A DNA stretch of 64,000 nt, taken from NCBI GenBank assembly GCA_004357385.1, contig SMWF01000116.1:20935-84934 (forward strand). Direction: 5' to 3'. The DNA is from Gammaproteobacteria bacterium (lineage in GTDB: Bacteria > Pseudomonadota > Gammaproteobacteria > Pseudomonadales > Azotimanducaceae). Below are positions 50,957-62,707 of this stretch, piece by piece. The translations under genes were made by a program, and so were the position numbers. The notes beneath the pieces are model-generated. The model was not told where the DNA came from. It searched no databases and saw only the letters and a program-made list of their open reading frames with translations. Position 1 is the first letter of the stretch; each line of letters starts with the position of its first letter.

Positions 50957-51729
50957 TGAGAGATCTGTTCAGCCTGGCGGGCAAAACCGCGTTGCTGACC
51001 GGGGCGTCGACGGGCATTGGCCGGCACCTTGCCGGCGTGCTGACCGAGGCTGGCGCGCGCGTTGCGTTAGGCGCGCGCAGCGTCGATAAGCTGGAGGAAC
51101 GTGTTGCAGAACTCAGCGATACGGGCGGCCAGACCGTCGCGCTGCCGTTGGACGTTCGCGATCCTGCCAGCATCAAGCACTACTTCGACGCTGCCGAGGC
51201 GGCGTTCGGCCCCGCGGATATCCTGGTTAACAACGCCGGCGTCGAAGCGGGTGTGAAGACCTATCTGACGCTCGAGGACAGTGGCTGGGATGATGTTCTG
51301 GAGACCAACCTGAAGGGACTGTGGCTGATGAGCCGCGAATTTTCACGCAGGACGGCAGCCGCCGGACGCACTGCGGGGAATATCATCAACATCAGCTCGA
51401 TCCTCGCCGGCCGGCAGCAGAAGGGCGTCTTTCCCTACGCCGTGTCCAAGGCCGGGGTCAATCAGGCGACCAAGATCATGGCACTCGAAGGCGCCAAACT
51501 GGGGATCCGGGTGAACGCCCTGGCGCCGGGATACATCTACACCAATGTCAGCAAGGCATTGCTGGACAGCGACCAGGCGGATGATGTTCGGCGGAGCATT
51601 CCCCAGCGTCGGTTCGGCGAGTTCCGCGATCTCGACGGGCCGTTGTTGCTGCTCGCTTCGGATGCCTCCGCACACATGACTGGATCGGTGGTCGTGGTGG
51701 ACGGTGGGCACAGCGTATCGTCGCTGTAG
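50956..51729 (+). CDS. SDR-family oxidoreductase
   Basis: 257 residues. Cofactor motif TGASTGIG (~14-21), NNAG at about 94, catalytic Ser in INISSILAG and Tyr-x3-Lys in YAVSKAG, and C-terminal SVVVVDGGHSVSSL as in FabG-like classical SDRs. NAD(P)-dependent alcohol/ketone or acyl oxidoreductase of unknown substrate. Coupled to trhO by overlapping TGATG. Converges on the tesA-like gene. Confidence 0.92.
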   Translation: MRDLFSLAGKTALLTGASTGIGRHLAGVLTEAGARVALGARSVDKLEERVAELSDTGGQTVALPLDVRDPASIKHYFDAAEAAFGPADILVNNAGVEAGVKTYLTLEDSGWDDVLETNLKGLWLMSREFSRRTAAAGRTAGNIINISSILAGRQQKGVFPYAVSKAGVNQATKIMALEGAKLGIRVNALAPGYIYTNVSKALLDSDQADDVRRSIPQRRFGEFRDLDGPLLLLASDASAHMTGSVVVVDGGHSVSSL

Positions 51730-51741
51730 TTGGATGGGGGG

Positions 51742-52371
51742 TCAGATCACCCCCGAAAGAACGGCCCACGCGTTGTCGAGCAGCCGTGGCTGGGCGGCCT
51801 GGGTCGGGTGGATGCCATCGGACTGCATCATGCCGGGGGTCAGCGCGATGCCTTCGAGGAAGAACGGCAGCAGTGGGGCGTCGAAGGTGCCGGCGACGTC
51901 GGCAAACACCTGCTGAAAGGCGTTTGCGTAGCGCGCCCCGTAGTTCGGCGGAATGCGCATGCCGAGGAACACGAGCTCGGCGCCAGCGGTCCGGCTGAGT
52001 TCGCCGATGCGCTGGAGATTCGCGCGAATCTGCTGCAAGGGGTAGCCGCGCAGCCCGTCGTTGCCGCCTAGCTCCACGATTACGATGTCCGGTGCGTGGG
52101 TCTCCAATACGCGCGGCAGTCGTGCCAATCCGCCGCCGGTGGTTTCTCCACTGACGCTGGCGTTGACGACATTGAATCGCCTGCCGGATGCGTTCAGCCG
52201 AGCGGACAACAAGGCGACCCACCCGTGGTCGCGTTGTATACCGTAGCCGGCGCTGATACTGTCGCCCAGCACCAGTACGGTTCTAGCGCGTCCGGCTTCG
52301 AGTTGTTCGGCGGCGGCGGAATCATGACTGGCCCCGACCGCCAGCAGCGATACCACGAGTACGGCATTCAT
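51742..52371 (-). CDS. tesA: TesA-like SGNH arylesterase/lysophospholipase
   Basis: 209 residues from ATG 52369-52371, giving a signal peptide (AVLVVSLLAVGASHDSAAA); longer frames are antisense to the ABC gene. SGNH motifs: GDSISAGYG (Ser), SGETTGGG (Gly), ELGGNDGLRGY (Asn) and SDGIHPTQAAQ (Asp/His). Periplasmic thioesterase/lysophospholipase I. Divergent from ybbA, conserved order with E. coli; the two start codons overlap on opposite strands. Confidence 0.93.
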   Translation of the reverse strand: MNAVLVVSLLAVGASHDSAAAEQLEAGRARTVLVLGDSISAGYGIQRDHGWVALLSARLNASGRRFNVVNASVSGETTGGGLARLPRVLETHAPDIVIVELGGNDGLRGYPLQQIRANLQRIGELSRTAGAELVFLGMRIPPNYGARYANAFQQVFADVAGTFDAPLLPFFLEGIALTPGMMQSDGIHPTQAAQPRLLDNAWAVLSGVI

Positions 52372-53053
52372 GACCGCAGAGATTCTCAGTGCCAGCGGGG
52401 TGACCAAGATCGTTCCAACGAGCGCGGGGGAGTTGACGATCTTGGATGGCATCAGCCTTGAAATCAACGCGGCCGAAAGTGTTGCGATCATCGGTGCCTC
52501 AGGTTCGGGGAAAACTACGCTGCTGGGTATCCTGGCCGGGCTGGACACGCCCAGCTCAGGCTCCGTGTTGCTGGACGGTAACGAGTTGACGGCTCTGGAC
52601 GAAGAGCAGCGCGCCGTGCTGCGCGGTGAGCTCGTGGGATTCGTGTTTCAGTCGTTCCAGTTGCTCGGCAGCCTGACTGCCCTGGAGAACGTGATGCTGC
52701 CCGGCGAGCTGCGGGGTGATTCCGATCCGCGCAGCGAAGCCTCGGAGTTGCTGCGACGAGTCGGCCTTGGAGATCGCGCGACGCATTATCCGCGTCAACT
52801 CAGCGGGGGTGAGCAGCAGCGCGTCGCGATTGCACGGGCCTTTGCGTCCCGGCCGAAAATTCTGTTCGCTGACGAGCCCACCGGCAACCTCGATAAGGTG
52901 ACCGGCGCCCGGGTGATCGAGTTGCTGTTCGACCTGAATCGTGAGTTTGCCGCGACGCTGATCCTGGTCACTCATGACGCGCCGCTGGCGGAGCGCTGCC
53001 AACGGCTGCTGGAGCTCGACGGTGGTCGCCTGGTAACCGAGACCCGCGCGTGA
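52370..53053 (+). CDS. ybbA: ABC transporter ATPase YbbA (LolD/MacB type)
   Basis: 227 residues. Walker [10 protein letters not shown] near 43-51, signature [15 protein letters not shown], Walker [13 protein letters not shown] and His switch [12 protein letters not shown]. Start ATG 52370 shares two bases with the tesA start on the other strand (CATG at 52369-52372). Overlaps ybbP by ATGA. Role probably export or extraction of a lipid or hydrophobic molecule. Confidence 0.93.
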   Translation: MTAEILSASGVTKIVPTSAGELTILDGISLEINAAESVAIIGASGSGKTTLLGILAGLDTPSSGSVLLDGNELTALDEEQRAVLRGELVGFVFQSFQLLGSLTALENVMLPGELRGDSDPRSEASELLRRVGLGDRATHYPRQLSGGEQQRVAIARAFASRPKILFADEPTGNLDKVTGARVIELLFDLNREFAATLILVTHDAPLAERCQRLLELDGGRLVTETRA

Positions 53054-55545
53054 GACTGCTGCTGCTGCTGCGGTTGCTGGCGCGGGACTGGCGCGCCGGT
53101 GAACTCCGTCTGCTGGTGACCGCAGTGGTGGTGGCGGTAGCAACGGTAACGGCGATCAGCTTATTCGTCGATCGACTGCAGGCGGCGCTGTTATCCGAAT
53201 CGAGCACGTTTCTTGCCGCGGACCGTGTCATCTCGTCGTCGCGGATTATTCCAGACGAGTTTCGCGTTGCGGCAGAGCAACGCGGATTGGAGACTGCTGA
53301 GACGTTGACGTTTCCGTCGATGGTGTTCTCGGCGCAGCGCAACCAACTGGTGTCGGTGAAAGCCGTGAGTCAGCGGTATCCGTTGCGCGGCAGTCTGCGG
53401 ATTTCGGATCAACCCTTCGTGCAGGGTGCCCGCACCGATACCGTGCCGGCGCGAGGCGACGTATGGCTCGATTCACGGCTGTTTCCAGCGCTCGGACTTG
53501 CGATTGGCGATATTGTCACGGTGGGTGTGGCCGATCTGCGCATTGCCCAGGTGCTGACCGACGAGCCGGACCGCGGCGGCAGTTTCTTCGATCTCGGCCC
53601 GCGCCTGTTGATGCATATCGATGACGTACCCGCGACCGAGGTGGTTCAACCGGGCAGCCGGTTGTTGTATCGCTTGCTGCTGCGCGGGGACGATGGTGAT
53701 CTGGCGGATTTGCGTAGCACGCTCGATGAGGAACTCGCTAAGGGATTTCGTTGGCAGAGCATTCGGGAGAGCAGCCCGTCGATTGGCGATGCGCTGGACC
53801 GGGCCGAGAGCTTTCTGTTGCTTGGCGGATTGCTCGCGGTGTTGCTTGCGGGGGTGGCGGTGGCATTGGCTGCCGACCGGTACGCCCGTCGCCACTATGA
53901 TCATGTGGCGATCTTCAAGACGTTGGGTGCCACGCCGGCGGATGTGCAATGGGGTTACCTCACGGTGCTGGGCATCATCGGGATTGTCGCCGTCAGTGTG
54001 GGGCTGTTGGTGGGCGCGGGGCTGCATCTTTCGATCGTAGGAATTCTGCGCAGCTATCTGCCGCTCGAGTTGCCCGCACCCGGGCTGAAGCCACTGGTTG
54101 TTGGCAGCGTGACCGGATTTGTCTGTCTGGTTGCGTTTGCGCTGCCGCCGATCATGAATCTGCGTCGGATCTCGCCCATGCGGGTGATCAGGCGCGACCT
54201 TGAGCACGCGGGCGTGTCGCGTGCTCTCACGTACGCCTTCGCCGGTTGTGGCAGCCTGCTGTTGCTGGTCTGGTATACCGACAGCTGGTGGTTGACGGCC
54301 TGGACCCTGGTAGGTGTGCTGGGCATCGTCGTCTGCTTTGGGGTGCTCGCGACGTTGTTGCTGCGCGGCGGTCGCGTGGTCGGCATGCAGGCTGGAAACT
54401 ATTGGCGGCTCGCGCTGGCAGGTCTGCAACGCCGGCATCGCGAAAGCGTGGCGCAGATCCTGATCTTCGGCCTCGCGATCATGCTGCTGCTGATCCTGCT
54501 GCTGGTGCGGGTGGCGCTGGTGGACGAATGGCGACAACAGATTCCGGACCGCGCGCCGAATCACTTTCTGATGAACATCGTTCCCGAACAACTCGGCCCC
54601 CTCGAGGAGTTGCTCACCTCACGGGTCGATTACAAGGGCGAGCTGTTTCCCATGATTCGCGGGCACGTCGTCGCGGTCAACGGGCAGAGCGCTGCGCAGT
54701 GGGAGTCAGAACACCGCCACCCCGATGCGCCTGGTCCGCGACTGTCCAGTGAACGCAACCTCAGCTGGACAACCCAGCTTTCCGAGAACAACCGGCTCAT
54801 TGAAGGTATCTGGTGGGGCGAAGAGGAGGTCGAGCCACAGATATCCGTGGAGCAGGACTATGCGTCGTCGAGCCACCTGTCCCTTGGCGACGTGGTTGAT
54901 TTCAACATCGGCGGCATCTCTGTATCCGCCACGGTGTCCAGCCTGCGGCGTGTTGAATGGGACAGCATGGAACCGAATTTTTTCATTCTGTTCTCACCGG
55001 GCGCGCTGGTCGACATACCCGCCACCTACATGACCAGCTTCTATCTTCCGGCTGACGAAAAACGATTCCTGAACGATCTGCTCAGTCAGTTCCCGACGGT
55101 GACGGTGATCGAGGTCGACGAGTTGATTCGGCAGATCCAGTCGATTATCAGCCGCGTCACGCAGGCGGTGGAGTTGATTCTGGCCCTCGTGGTAGCGTCC
55201 GGTGCACTGGTGCTGATCGCAAGCATCCAGGCGAGTCGCGATCAGCGTCTGGCAGAGCATGCCCTGCTGCGCGCGTTGGGCGCGACGCGACGGCTCATCA
55301 CCGGATCGTTGGCCGCCGAGTTCGCGCTGTTGGGAATATTTGCCGGCATCGTCGCGACGATCGGCGCGGAAGTTACGGCGTACGCCCTGCAGGTGGAGGT
55401 ATTCGAATTGCCCTATCAATTGCATCCCTGGTTGTGGGCGCTCGGGCCGACGCTGGGATTGGTGTTCATCCTGCTGATCGGGATGCTCGGTACCCGCAAG
55501 CTGGTCAACTCACCGCCGGTGGCGGTGCTGCGGGAACTCGACTGA
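53050..55545 (+). CDS. ybbP: FtsX-like ABC permease YbbP
   Basis: 831 residues. N-terminal TM, large periplasmic domain, then TM pairs: [47 protein letters not shown], and a second FtsX core [41 protein letters not shown] with the conserved helical ALGAT motif, ending [17 protein letters not shown]. Ten TMs expected, as in E. coli YbbP. Translationally coupled to ybbA, and its stop overlaps the ttcA start. Confidence 0.92.
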   Translation: MRLLLLLRLLARDWRAGELRLLVTAVVVAVATVTAISLFVDRLQAALLSESSTFLAADRVISSSRIIPDEFRVAAEQRGLETAETLTFPSMVFSAQRNQLVSVKAVSQRYPLRGSLRISDQPFVQGARTDTVPARGDVWLDSRLFPALGLAIGDIVTVGVADLRIAQVLTDEPDRGGSFFDLGPRLLMHIDDVPATEVVQPGSRLLYRLLLRGDDGDLADLRSTLDEELAKGFRWQSIRESSPSIGDALDRAESFLLLGGLLAVLLAGVAVALAADRYARRHYDHVAIFKTLGATPADVQWGYLTVLGIIGIVAVSVGLLVGAGLHLSIVGILRSYLPLELPAPGLKPLVVGSVTGFVCLVAFALPPIMNLRRISPMRVIRRDLEHAGVSRALTYAFAGCGSLLLLVWYTDSWWLTAWTLVGVLGIVVCFGVLATLLLRGGRVVGMQAGNYWRLALAGLQRRHRESVAQILIFGLAIMLLLILLLVRVALVDEWRQQIPDRAPNHFLMNIVPEQLGPLEELLTSRVDYKGELFPMIRGHVVAVNGQSAAQWESEHRHPDAPGPRLSSERNLSWTTQLSENNRLIEGIWWGEEEVEPQISVEQDYASSSHLSLGDVVDFNIGGISVSATVSSLRRVEWDSMEPNFFILFSPGALVDIPATYMTSFYLPADEKRFLNDLLSQFPTVTVIEVDELIRQIQSIISRVTQAVELILALVVASGALVLIASIQASRDQRLAEHALLRALGATRRLITGSLAAEFALLGIFAGIVATIGAEVTAYALQVEVFELPYQLHPWLWALGPTLGLVFILLIGMLGTRKLVNSPPVAVLRELD

Positions 55546-56342
55546 TGGCCCAGGCTGCGACGTCGCCACACGAACAGAGCCGGCTGCAGAAAAAACTACG
55601 CCGTCAGGTCGGCAGGGCAATCGCCGACTACGGCATGATCGCAGATGGCGACAAAGTCATGGTCTGCGTGTCCGGCGGCAAGGATTCCTACACGCTGCTG
55701 GACATTCTCATCAATCTGCAGCATGCCGCCCCGATCGAGTTCAACCTGGTCGCGGTGAACATGGATCAGAAGCAACCCGGGTTTCCGGCCGCAGTTCTGC
55801 CGGACTATATGGCAGCACGCGGGATCGAGTTTCACTGCGTGGAAAAAGACACCTATCGAATCGTCAAGGAGCTGACCCCGAACGGCAAGAGTTTCTGCGC
55901 GGTTTGTTCGCGGTTGCGCAGGGGCAGCCTGTACGGCTTCGCCCGCGAACTCGGGGCCACCCGCATCGCGCTTGGCCATCATCTCGACGACGTGGTCGAG
56001 ACACTGTTCCTGAACATGTTCTTCGGCTCGCGGCTCAAGGCGATGCCGCCGAAGTTGAAGAGTGACGATGGGCGCAACGTGGTCATTCGACCGCTCTACT
56101 ATTGTCGTGAGCGGGATATCGAACGCTGGGCGGAGTTCCGCGATTTTCCGATCATCCCGTGTAACCTGTGCGGTTCGCAGAACAACCTCCAGCGGCCGCT
56201 CATCAAAGCAATGTTGCGCGCCTGGGATGAGCGAAACCCGGGGCGGGTGGAGAGCATCGCCCGAAGTGTGCGCAACGTTTCACCGTCGCAGCTCGGCGAC
56301 CCGTCACTGTTCGATTTCGCGAGCCTGGCAGCGACTGGCTAG
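55545..56342 (+). CDS. ttcA: tRNA 2-thiocytidine(32) synthetase TtcA
   Basis: 265 residues from ATG 55545, overlapping the ybbP stop (TGATG). PP-loop [14 protein letters not shown], and two Cys pairs CAVC (in [14 protein letters not shown]) and CNLC (in [10 protein letters not shown]) that hold the catalytic [4Fe-4S] cluster. [15 protein letters not shown] is the family ATP/tRNA motif. Thiolates C32 of several tRNAs. Its 3' end overlaps the convergent giant kinase by 4 bp. Confidence 0.96.
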   Translation: MAQAATSPHEQSRLQKKLRRQVGRAIADYGMIADGDKVMVCVSGGKDSYTLLDILINLQHAAPIEFNLVAVNMDQKQPGFPAAVLPDYMAARGIEFHCVEKDTYRIVKELTPNGKSFCAVCSRLRRGSLYGFARELGATRIALGHHLDDVVETLFLNMFFGSRLKAMPPKLKSDDGRNVVIRPLYYCRERDIERWAEFRDFPIIPCNLCGSQNNLQRPLIKAMLRAWDERNPGRVESIARSVRNVSPSQLGDPSLFDFASLAATG

Positions 56343-59300
56343 TGCGACTCTTCGAAGTCGCTGGCGCGGAAGCTGAGTTCATTGCCCGCCAGTGACTGCG
56401 TCGACTCCAGTACTTCGGTCAACGCAATCTCGAAGCTGTTGATGAGCCCCAGCAGATTCCCTTCGTCACCGGCAATCAAAGCGTATTCCAGGGATTTCGA
56501 CGCTTCCTTCAGGTGGCCGGCGCCGAAACTGCCCGCCACTCCGTGCAGATTATGGGCGAGCCGCTCCGCGTCCTCGAGCTGGCCCGCGCTGACGGCTTGG
56601 CGCATGCGATGACCGGCATCGCCGTAGTATTCGCCGAAATCCCCCATCAGCTTCAGCATCAGTTTGACGTTGCCGTTGTGGTTGCGGATCGCCAGGCCTA
56701 CGTTGATTCCGGGGGTACGCTGGCTGAGCAGGATGCTGCGCTCGTCGATTGCGGGCTCCGGATCGCTGGCCCGGCGCTGGCGGGGTGTCGCGGGTCGGTC
56801 CTTCGCCAGGAGGCGCTGGACGCTGCCCAGCAACCGGTCGAAGTCGATGGGCTTGGTGACGTAGTCGTCGCAACCCGCTTCCAACGCGCGGGACTGGCGT
56901 TCCTCCAGGGCGTCGGCCGAGACGGCTATGATCGGGACCGTGTAGCCGAGATCACGTATGGCCTGCGTTGCCTCCAGGCCATCCATCTCGGGCATGTGAA
57001 TATCCATCAGTACTATGTCGTAGTCCTTCTGCTGAACCCGCTCCAGCGCGATTCGACCGTTCTCCGCGACATCGACGACTGCACCCGCGCGCCGCAGCAG
57101 TTCGAGGGCGAGCTGCTGATTGATCGGATTGTCCTCGGCCAGCAACACCTTGGCGCCTGCCAGCGCATCGGCCGATCGGGGGCGGGGCACGGCCGGGGCA
57201 GGGGTCACCTCGAGGGTCGCGCGTGAGCGTTTGAACGGCACGTTGAACGCGAAACAACTTCCGGTTCCCGGGGTCGACACCACACCGATCTCGCCACCCA
57301 TTGCGTCCAGCAGGTTGCGGCAGATGGTCAGGCCGAGGCCCGTGCCGCCGAAGCGGCGCGTAGTCGATGTCTCCGCCTGTTCGAAGGATTCGAACAACCG
57401 TGCCTGCTCGTCGCTGGATATGCCGATACCGGTGTCCGAGACCTTGAAAGCGACGTCAATCAGGGAGTCGGTCGCGGTGTTGACCTGGGCCTCGACAGTG
57501 ATGGCTCCGGATTCAGTGAACTTGATGGCGTTACCCACCAGATTGATGAGTATCTGCCTCAGTCGCAGCCCGTCGCCGAGCAGGATGCCGTTGGCCGGGA
57601 AGTTTGCATGCTCGGAGCACCGGTTGGTGACGGTCAATTCGAGGCCCTTCTTGCGGACGTCGGTGCGGAACAGCCGTTGTACTTCTGCGAGAGTCTCTTG
57701 CAGTGCAAATGGGGTTTCTTCCAGGGTGAGCTTGCCGGCTTCGATCTTGGAGAAATCGAGTACGTCGTTGACCAGGGTGAGCAGCGACTCGGCGGCATTG
57801 CGGATCGACGTCATGTATTCGCGCTGTTTGTGGTCCAGTTCGGTTTCCAGACTCAACATCGAGAACCCGACAATCGCGTTCATGGGCGTACGGATCTCAT
57901 GGCTCATATTGGCGAGAAATTCGCTCTTGGCCCGGCTTGCGGCCTCTGCGACCTGGCGTTGCTGTTCGGCGCGTTCGCGCTCGATGCGGGCAGTGATGTC
58001 GATAACGGAACCGTCGATTACCTCCCCCTGAACCGGGTCGTGATTGATCTGCGCATTGAGCGACATCCAGAAGGTATGACCCGTGCGCGTCACCCCTTCG
58101 GCCTCGAACCCATCCACCGTGCCGCCCTCGTCCAGCAGCGACATCAGCTGTTGGGCTCGTTCTTTGGTCAAAAACAGGTGATCGACCAGGTCCCTGTATT
58201 CGTGCAGCAGCGAGTTGACGTCATCGAACTCGAGAACCCGGGCGAGGGTCGGATTGGCGCGAATCAGCACACCGTCGGCAGTAATCCGAAACAGGCCTTC
58301 GTTGGCGCTGTCGTAGAGGGCCCGGTACTCGTCGCGAGTCGACTCCAGATCCGAGTACAGGCGTGCGTTCTCAATGGAGATTGCTGCCTGCGACGCGAGC
58401 AGGCTCAGCACCTCGACACGCTGTGACGTGAATAATCCCGTGAGCCACCGATGCTCGATGTACAGCACCCCGATCACTTCGTTACGCGAGCTGATCGGCA
58501 GACACATGACCGATAACGGTTGGAACGCTTTGACGTAGGCGTCCTGGGTGAACACGTCCTCGCGGGTCGCATCCGCCAGAACCAGGCTCTGTTTCGTGCG
58601 GGCCACGAACTGGACGATGCTGTGGGGTACGTCGTCGCAGTCCTCGAGCGCCAGCGCCGGATTCAACCGTCGCGTCGCGTCGCCGTCGACCGAGGCGATG
58701 GATTCGACGAACAGGCGGTCGTCGTGAACCAGCATCAGGCAGGCCTTCTGGGCACCCGCATGCTCCAGGGCGATGTTCAGCAGTTTGATCAGCAGTTGAT
58801 CGAGAATGATTTCGCCGGAAATCGCTTGTGCGGCCTTCAGCACGGTGGTGGTGTCGAGCAGGCGGCGACCGATCTCCTCGCTGTGATAGGACCCCGAGAC
58901 GCTGGCGAAGTCGCGCAGCGTCAGGTCGACCAGGTCGCCGACCGTCAACGCCCCCGATTCGGGGCGCCCGGGATGATGCTCTTTCAGGTAACTGCCAAAA
59001 TCTCGCTCCAGCTGAGTGGCTTTGGTTATCGCGCCCCAGCGCAAGTAGGCCTGATGAGCATTGCGCAGGAAAATCCGCGCGAAATCGTGGCGCGCGGATT
59101 CGTCGCACATCCGGCCGGCTAATTCATAGGCCATCGCTTCATCATTGGCGAAACCTGATTGACGAGCCTGCTTGGCCGCTGTTTCGTAATGTTGCAGGGC
59201 TTCGGTATCGCGCCCGAGTGATCGCGCGAGCTCCGCTTCGATGATGCTGGCCTTTGGAGCGGCGGACTCACATCCAGCGTGCTGCCAGTTGCGCAACTTT

Positions 59301-62300
59301 TTGAGCTCCGCGCGCAGGCGCCGGGGCTTCGGGTTGGTACCACGACTGGCGATCAGTGCTTCGCAGAAGCTGTACCAGATCTGCAGCGGAGAACCGCTCA
59401 ATATGGGGATGAATTGGCGTGCCTGGACAAGTGTGTTCTCAGCACCGAGGTAGTCGTTGAACAGCACGGCGAAGTAGACCCGCAACGTGTAGATGCACGC
59501 CAGTGCAGCCTGGTCGTCGGGGTTGCTCACCCGACTGCGCTCGTCGCCCGACTCGACCAGCGGCGCTTCGCCGAGCAGGCTCACGATCATTTCGCGAATG
59601 AAACCGGAGATGTTGAAGGCAGTGACATGCTGCATCGGCGCGACCTCATCGAGCCGCTCACCGAGTTCTCGATGCAGGGTGGTCAACTCCGTTCCGCGCA
59701 ACAGGGAATTGACCGCGTAAAATACGATACCCACCAGCGCAAATTCATAGTCATGATTCGCCATGCTTTTGCGGGTGTTCTCGGTCAACAGGGCCAGCGT
59801 CTGGTCCAGGTTCCCGGTCCAATGATCAACCAGCCCCGGAAGCAGCGTAAGCGCACGCGTGCTGTAGATATCATCAGGATATCGATGGGCCAGCTGGCGT
59901 GCGTTATTGGCCAGCACCAACGCCGTATCGGTTTTCCCGGCCGCGACGTGGCGCACCGCTTCGGCGGCGAACGCAAACGCGGCTTCCCCGGAATAGCCTG
60001 CCGTCCGGGAGCGTATCAGGATGTCCGCGGCCAGGTTCGGCATCTCGAGGGCGCCGGCGTGATACCCCGCATGGAGCAGTTGGGCCATCAGTCGAAACGC
60101 CTGCTTCAGACGCGGATCGTGCAGGGTGGGCATGTCGCTGCCGAGCGGCCGAATCGCGATGCGGTACTGGAACGGCCACCAGAATCGCCGAGTCGTGTAC
60201 GGCAGCGCCCGCAATCCTGACTGCGCAGCGGCGATTGCAAGTTCGAGGTCGTTGCGCACCAGATGGGTACGAATCTGCAACTCGTTGAGCGCCGCAGGTG
60301 AGTCGGGGAGTTGCCGTCTCGCATCGTTGAATACACGATCCAACTGGTCGAAGTCGCCGCACAGAAACGCGGCCTCGGCAGCACTTAGCAGCAGCGCCTC
60401 GAGCAATCCGCCTGGCTCGCTGCGCTGATCGGTAAACAGTGACAATCCGCTGCGGGCGTATTTGAAAGCCGGCTGAAATGCTCCGTCGCGCAGCGCGGTG
60501 CGCGCTGCGGCCAGATTGTAGTGGGCAACCTGATCACGGGTCCCCGTGTGGGTGTCGAAAGGACCGCCGCCTGCGTTGAAATGATCGGCGATAAGGGTCG
60601 CGTTGTCGCCGTCGTGATCGCTTTCGATCAATGCGGAAGTGATCAGCAAATGGATGTCGGCCTTGCGGTGTTCGTCGACCGTGCCATAGATCAATGCGCG
60701 CACTCGCGGATGCGCGAATTGGTAGCTGCTCTGGTGGTCCCGATCGTCGCGGGCACCCACCAGCAACCCCACACTCACCGCACGGCGCAGGCTGGTTGCC
60801 AATTCGTGGTCGGACCGGGCCGCTATCTTTGCCAGCAAGCCCAGTTCGAAGAATTCGCCGCAACATGCCCCGATCTCCAGGGCGCTCAACGTGTCCTCGG
60901 GCAGGCCGGACAGTTGGCGCTCGATGCGTTCGCGCGTGTTGTCGGAAAAGAAGTGCGCCCGAATTTCGTCAATAGACCAGGCCCAATGGCCGGCGTCCGA
61001 ATCGTAGTACAGGCTGTTCTGATCATGCAGTTCGAACAGCAGTTCCAACACCTGGGCGGGAACCCCGTCAGTCTTCGCATGAATCTCGGCGCTGAACTCC
61101 CGGACGCGTGCCTCGGACTGAGACAAGGTGTCGGCGAGCATGCTGCGCAGATGGTTTTTGTCGAGTGGCCCGAGTTCGATGTCGGTTCGTTTGGCCAGAA
61201 TGCGTGCATCGTCGACATCGGGTTCGGGCGGTCGCTCGCTGGTCAGAACCACCAACAGGTGGGTGCCTTGGAGGGCCAGACTCAGCGCCTCGGCCACCGC
61301 GCGGGTTGGCATGCGGTCGTAGCGTTCCAGGATCAGCGCTACCGGAGTTGGGCTCAAGGCGCCCAGCAGGTCTTGCAGACACTGCCGGCAGGTGGCGCTG
61401 GAAAGATCCACGCCATCGTCCTGCACGCCGAACACGCCAGCGAGTTCGGGAATGAGCTGTGCCAACGCCTGCGGGTCGGCCGACCGCCGGCGCAGGCGTG
61501 TCAGAAATGCGTTTGCATCGTCGCTGGAGCGGGACAGCATCTGCCGGACCAGCGCGCTGCAGCACTCCCGGATTATCGCGAAACCGTCACCCGCTTTCCC
61601 TGGGGCTAGTTTGATGCGCGCGGTCAGACCATGACGGTCGCCCAGATCCGCTACCATGACATCGACGAATGCGGTCTTCCCCATGCCGGGCGGCCCCAGC
61701 AAGCGGGCAATCGCAACTTCACCTCGGCTCACGCGCTGTAGCAGAGTCTCCATGGTGACGCTTTGCGCATCGCGGCCGTAGAGCCGCTTTGGAATCGTCA
61801 GTTGGCTACGGGCGTCGGTGCGCCCCAGCGGGAAGGTCTCGACATTCGCGTGGCTGATCCACAGTTCGTAGCCTTCCTCTAGATCGCTGCGCGCTGCCGC
61901 AGCGCTCTGATAGCGATCTTCGGGTTGCTTGGCGAGCAGCTTGGCGACGATCTCCGAGAGCCAGGTCGGCAAGCTGGCATTCAGTTCACAGATCAGCTTC
62001 GGCAGCCGAGCGATGTGCGAATGGATCAGTTCGAGAGGATCCGTGCTCGTGAACGGGGGCGTTCCGGTGAACAGTTCGTGCAGCGTGGCGCCCAGCGAGT
62101 AGAGATCGGTGCGATAATCTACGACTCGATTGACGCGACCGGTCTGTTCCGGGGAGACGTAGGGCAGGGTTCCTGTAAGATTCGTAATGCCTGCGCTGTC
62201 GGGATACTCTCGGGGCGCCAGGGTTGCCAAGCCGAAATCGATCAGCCGGACGATTTCCTGTTCCGGATTGCAGACCACGTTCGACGGATTGATGTCGCGA

Positions 62301-62674
62301 TGGATAACGCCTTCGTCGTGAATGGATTGCAATGCCTGACACAGCTGGATCGCAATACTCAGCTTCTGCTCAAAACCGAGATTCCCCTGGCGGATCAGTT
62401 CCCGCAGCGACTCCGCCTCGATGTCCTCGAACAGAATGCGGTGGTCCGCCTCGGATAGACCAATGGCGCGAACCACGTAGGGACTGGTCAGGGATTGATT
62501 GATTGAGAATTCGTGGTGGTAGCGGGACAGCGCACTCGGCCCGGCGGCGCCCGGCTTGAGGGTTTTGACGATGACGCTGCGGCCATCCGCACGACCCCGA
62601 TGCACCAGCGTGCTGGCACTTTCGTAGATGCGCTTATCGAGAATGAGGTCAGCGCTCTCCATGTCGTGCATCAT
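56339..62674 (-). CDS. Trifunctional Ser/Thr kinase - ATPase - hybrid histidine kinase
   Basis: 2111 residues. Order: Ser/Thr kinase ~12-270 (Lys37, HRD 125-127, Asn132, DFG 146-148; no clear glycine-rich loop); AAA/STAND-type ATPase with Walker A GPPGMGKT at 327-334; TPR-like helical repeats ~650-1250; GAF ~1270-1420; PAS ~1440-1560; HisKA with phospho-His near 1592 ([15 protein letters not shown]); HATPase ([13 protein letters not shown]); receiver with Asp near 1890 ([11 protein letters not shown]); HPt with His near 2043 ([10 protein letters not shown]). Cytosolic: no TM seen. The layout recalls cyanobacterial and fungal PK-ATPase-HK proteins. Encoded 33 bp after an OmpR-type regulator, its likely phosphorelay output. 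Confidence 0.93.
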   Translation of the reverse strand: MMHDMESADLILDKRIYESASTLVHRGRADGRSVIVKTLKPGAAGPSALSRYHHEFSINQSLTSPYVVRAIGLSEADHRILFEDIEAESLRELIRQGNLGFEQKLSIAIQLCQALQSIHDEGVIHRDINPSNVVCNPEQEIVRLIDFGLATLAPREYPDSAGITNLTGTLPYVSPEQTGRVNRVVDYRTDLYSLGATLHELFTGTPPFTSTDPLELIHSHIARLPKLICELNASLPTWLSEIVAKLLAKQPEDRYQSAAAARSDLEEGYELWISHANVETFPLGRTDARSQLTIPKRLYGRDAQSVTMETLLQRVSRGEVAIARLLGPPGMGKTAFVDVMVADLGDRHGLTARIKLAPGKAGDGFAIIRECCSALVRQMLSRSSDDANAFLTRLRRRSADPQALAQLIPELAGVFGVQDDGVDLSSATCRQCLQDLLGALSPTPVALILERYDRMPTRAVAEALSLALQGTHLLVVLTSERPPEPDVDDARILAKRTDIELGPLDKNHLRSMLADTLSQSEARVREFSAEIHAKTDGVPAQVLELLFELHDQNSLYYDSDAGHWAWSIDEIRAHFFSDNTRERIERQLSGLPEDTLSALEIGACCGEFFELGLLAKIAARSDHELATSLRRAVSVGLLVGARDDRDHQSSYQFAHPRVRALIYGTVDEHRKADIHLLITSALIESDHDGDNATLIADHFNAGGGPFDTHTGTRDQVAHYNLAAARTALRDGAFQPAFKYARSGLSLFTDQRSEPGGLLEALLLSAAEAAFLCGDFDQLDRVFNDARRQLPDSPAALNELQIRTHLVRNDLELAIAAAQSGLRALPYTTRRFWWPFQYRIAIRPLGSDMPTLHDPRLKQAFRLMAQLLHAGYHAGALEMPNLAADILIRSRTAGYSGEAAFAFAAEAVRHVAAGKTDTALVLANNARQLAHRYPDDIYSTRALTLLPGLVDHWTGNLDQTLALLTENTRKSMANHDYEFALVGIVFYAVNSLLRGTELTTLHRELGERLDEVAPMQHVTAFNISGFIREMIVSLLGEAPLVESGDERSRVSNPDDQAALACIYTLRVYFAVLFNDYLGAENTLVQARQFIPILSGSPLQIWYSFCEALIASRGTNPKPRRLRAELKKLRNWQHAGCESAAPKASIIEAELARSLGRDTEALQHYETAAKQARQSGFANDEAMAYELAGRMCDESARHDFARIFLRNAHQAYLRWGAITKATQLERDFGSYLKEHHPGRPESGALTVGDLVDLTLRDFASVSGSYHSEEIGRRLLDTTTVLKAAQAISGEIILDQLLIKLLNIALEHAGAQKACLMLVHDDRLFVESIASVDGDATRRLNPALALEDCDDVPHSIVQFVARTKQSLVLADATREDVFTQDAYVKAFQPLSVMCLPISSRNEVIGVLYIEHRWLTGLFTSQRVEVLSLLASQAAISIENARLYSDLESTRDEYRALYDSANEGLFRITADGVLIRANPTLARVLEFDDVNSLLHEYRDLVDHLFLTKERAQQLMSLLDEGGTVDGFEAEGVTRTGHTFWMSLNAQINHDPVQGEVIDGSVIDITARIERERAEQQRQVAEAASRAKSEFLANMSHEIRTPMNAIVGFSMLSLETELDHKQREYMTSIRNAAESLLTLVNDVLDFSKIEAGKLTLEETPFALQETLAEVQRLFRTDVRKKGLELTVTNRCSEHANFPANGILLGDGLRLRQILINLVGNAIKFTESGAITVEAQVNTATDSLIDVAFKVSDTGIGISSDEQARLFESFEQAETSTTRRFGGTGLGLTICRNLLDAMGGEIGVVSTPGTGSCFAFNVPFKRSRATLEVTPAPAVPRPRSADALAGAKVLLAEDNPINQQLALELLRRAGAVVDVAENGRIALERVQQKDYDIVLMDIHMPEMDGLEATQAIRDLGYTVPIIAVSADALEERQSRALEAGCDDYVTKPIDFDRLLGSVQRLLAKDRPATPRQRRASDPEPAIDERSILLSQRTPGINVGLAIRNHNGNVKLMLKLMGDFGEYYGDAGHRMRQAVSAGQLEDAERLAHNLHGVAGSFGAGHLKEASKSLEYALIAGDEGNLLGLINSFEIALTEVLESTQSLAGNELSFRASDFEESH

Positions 62675-62707
62675 GCGCCCAGGCCCCCGCCGGACACATG
62701 CCCCTCG

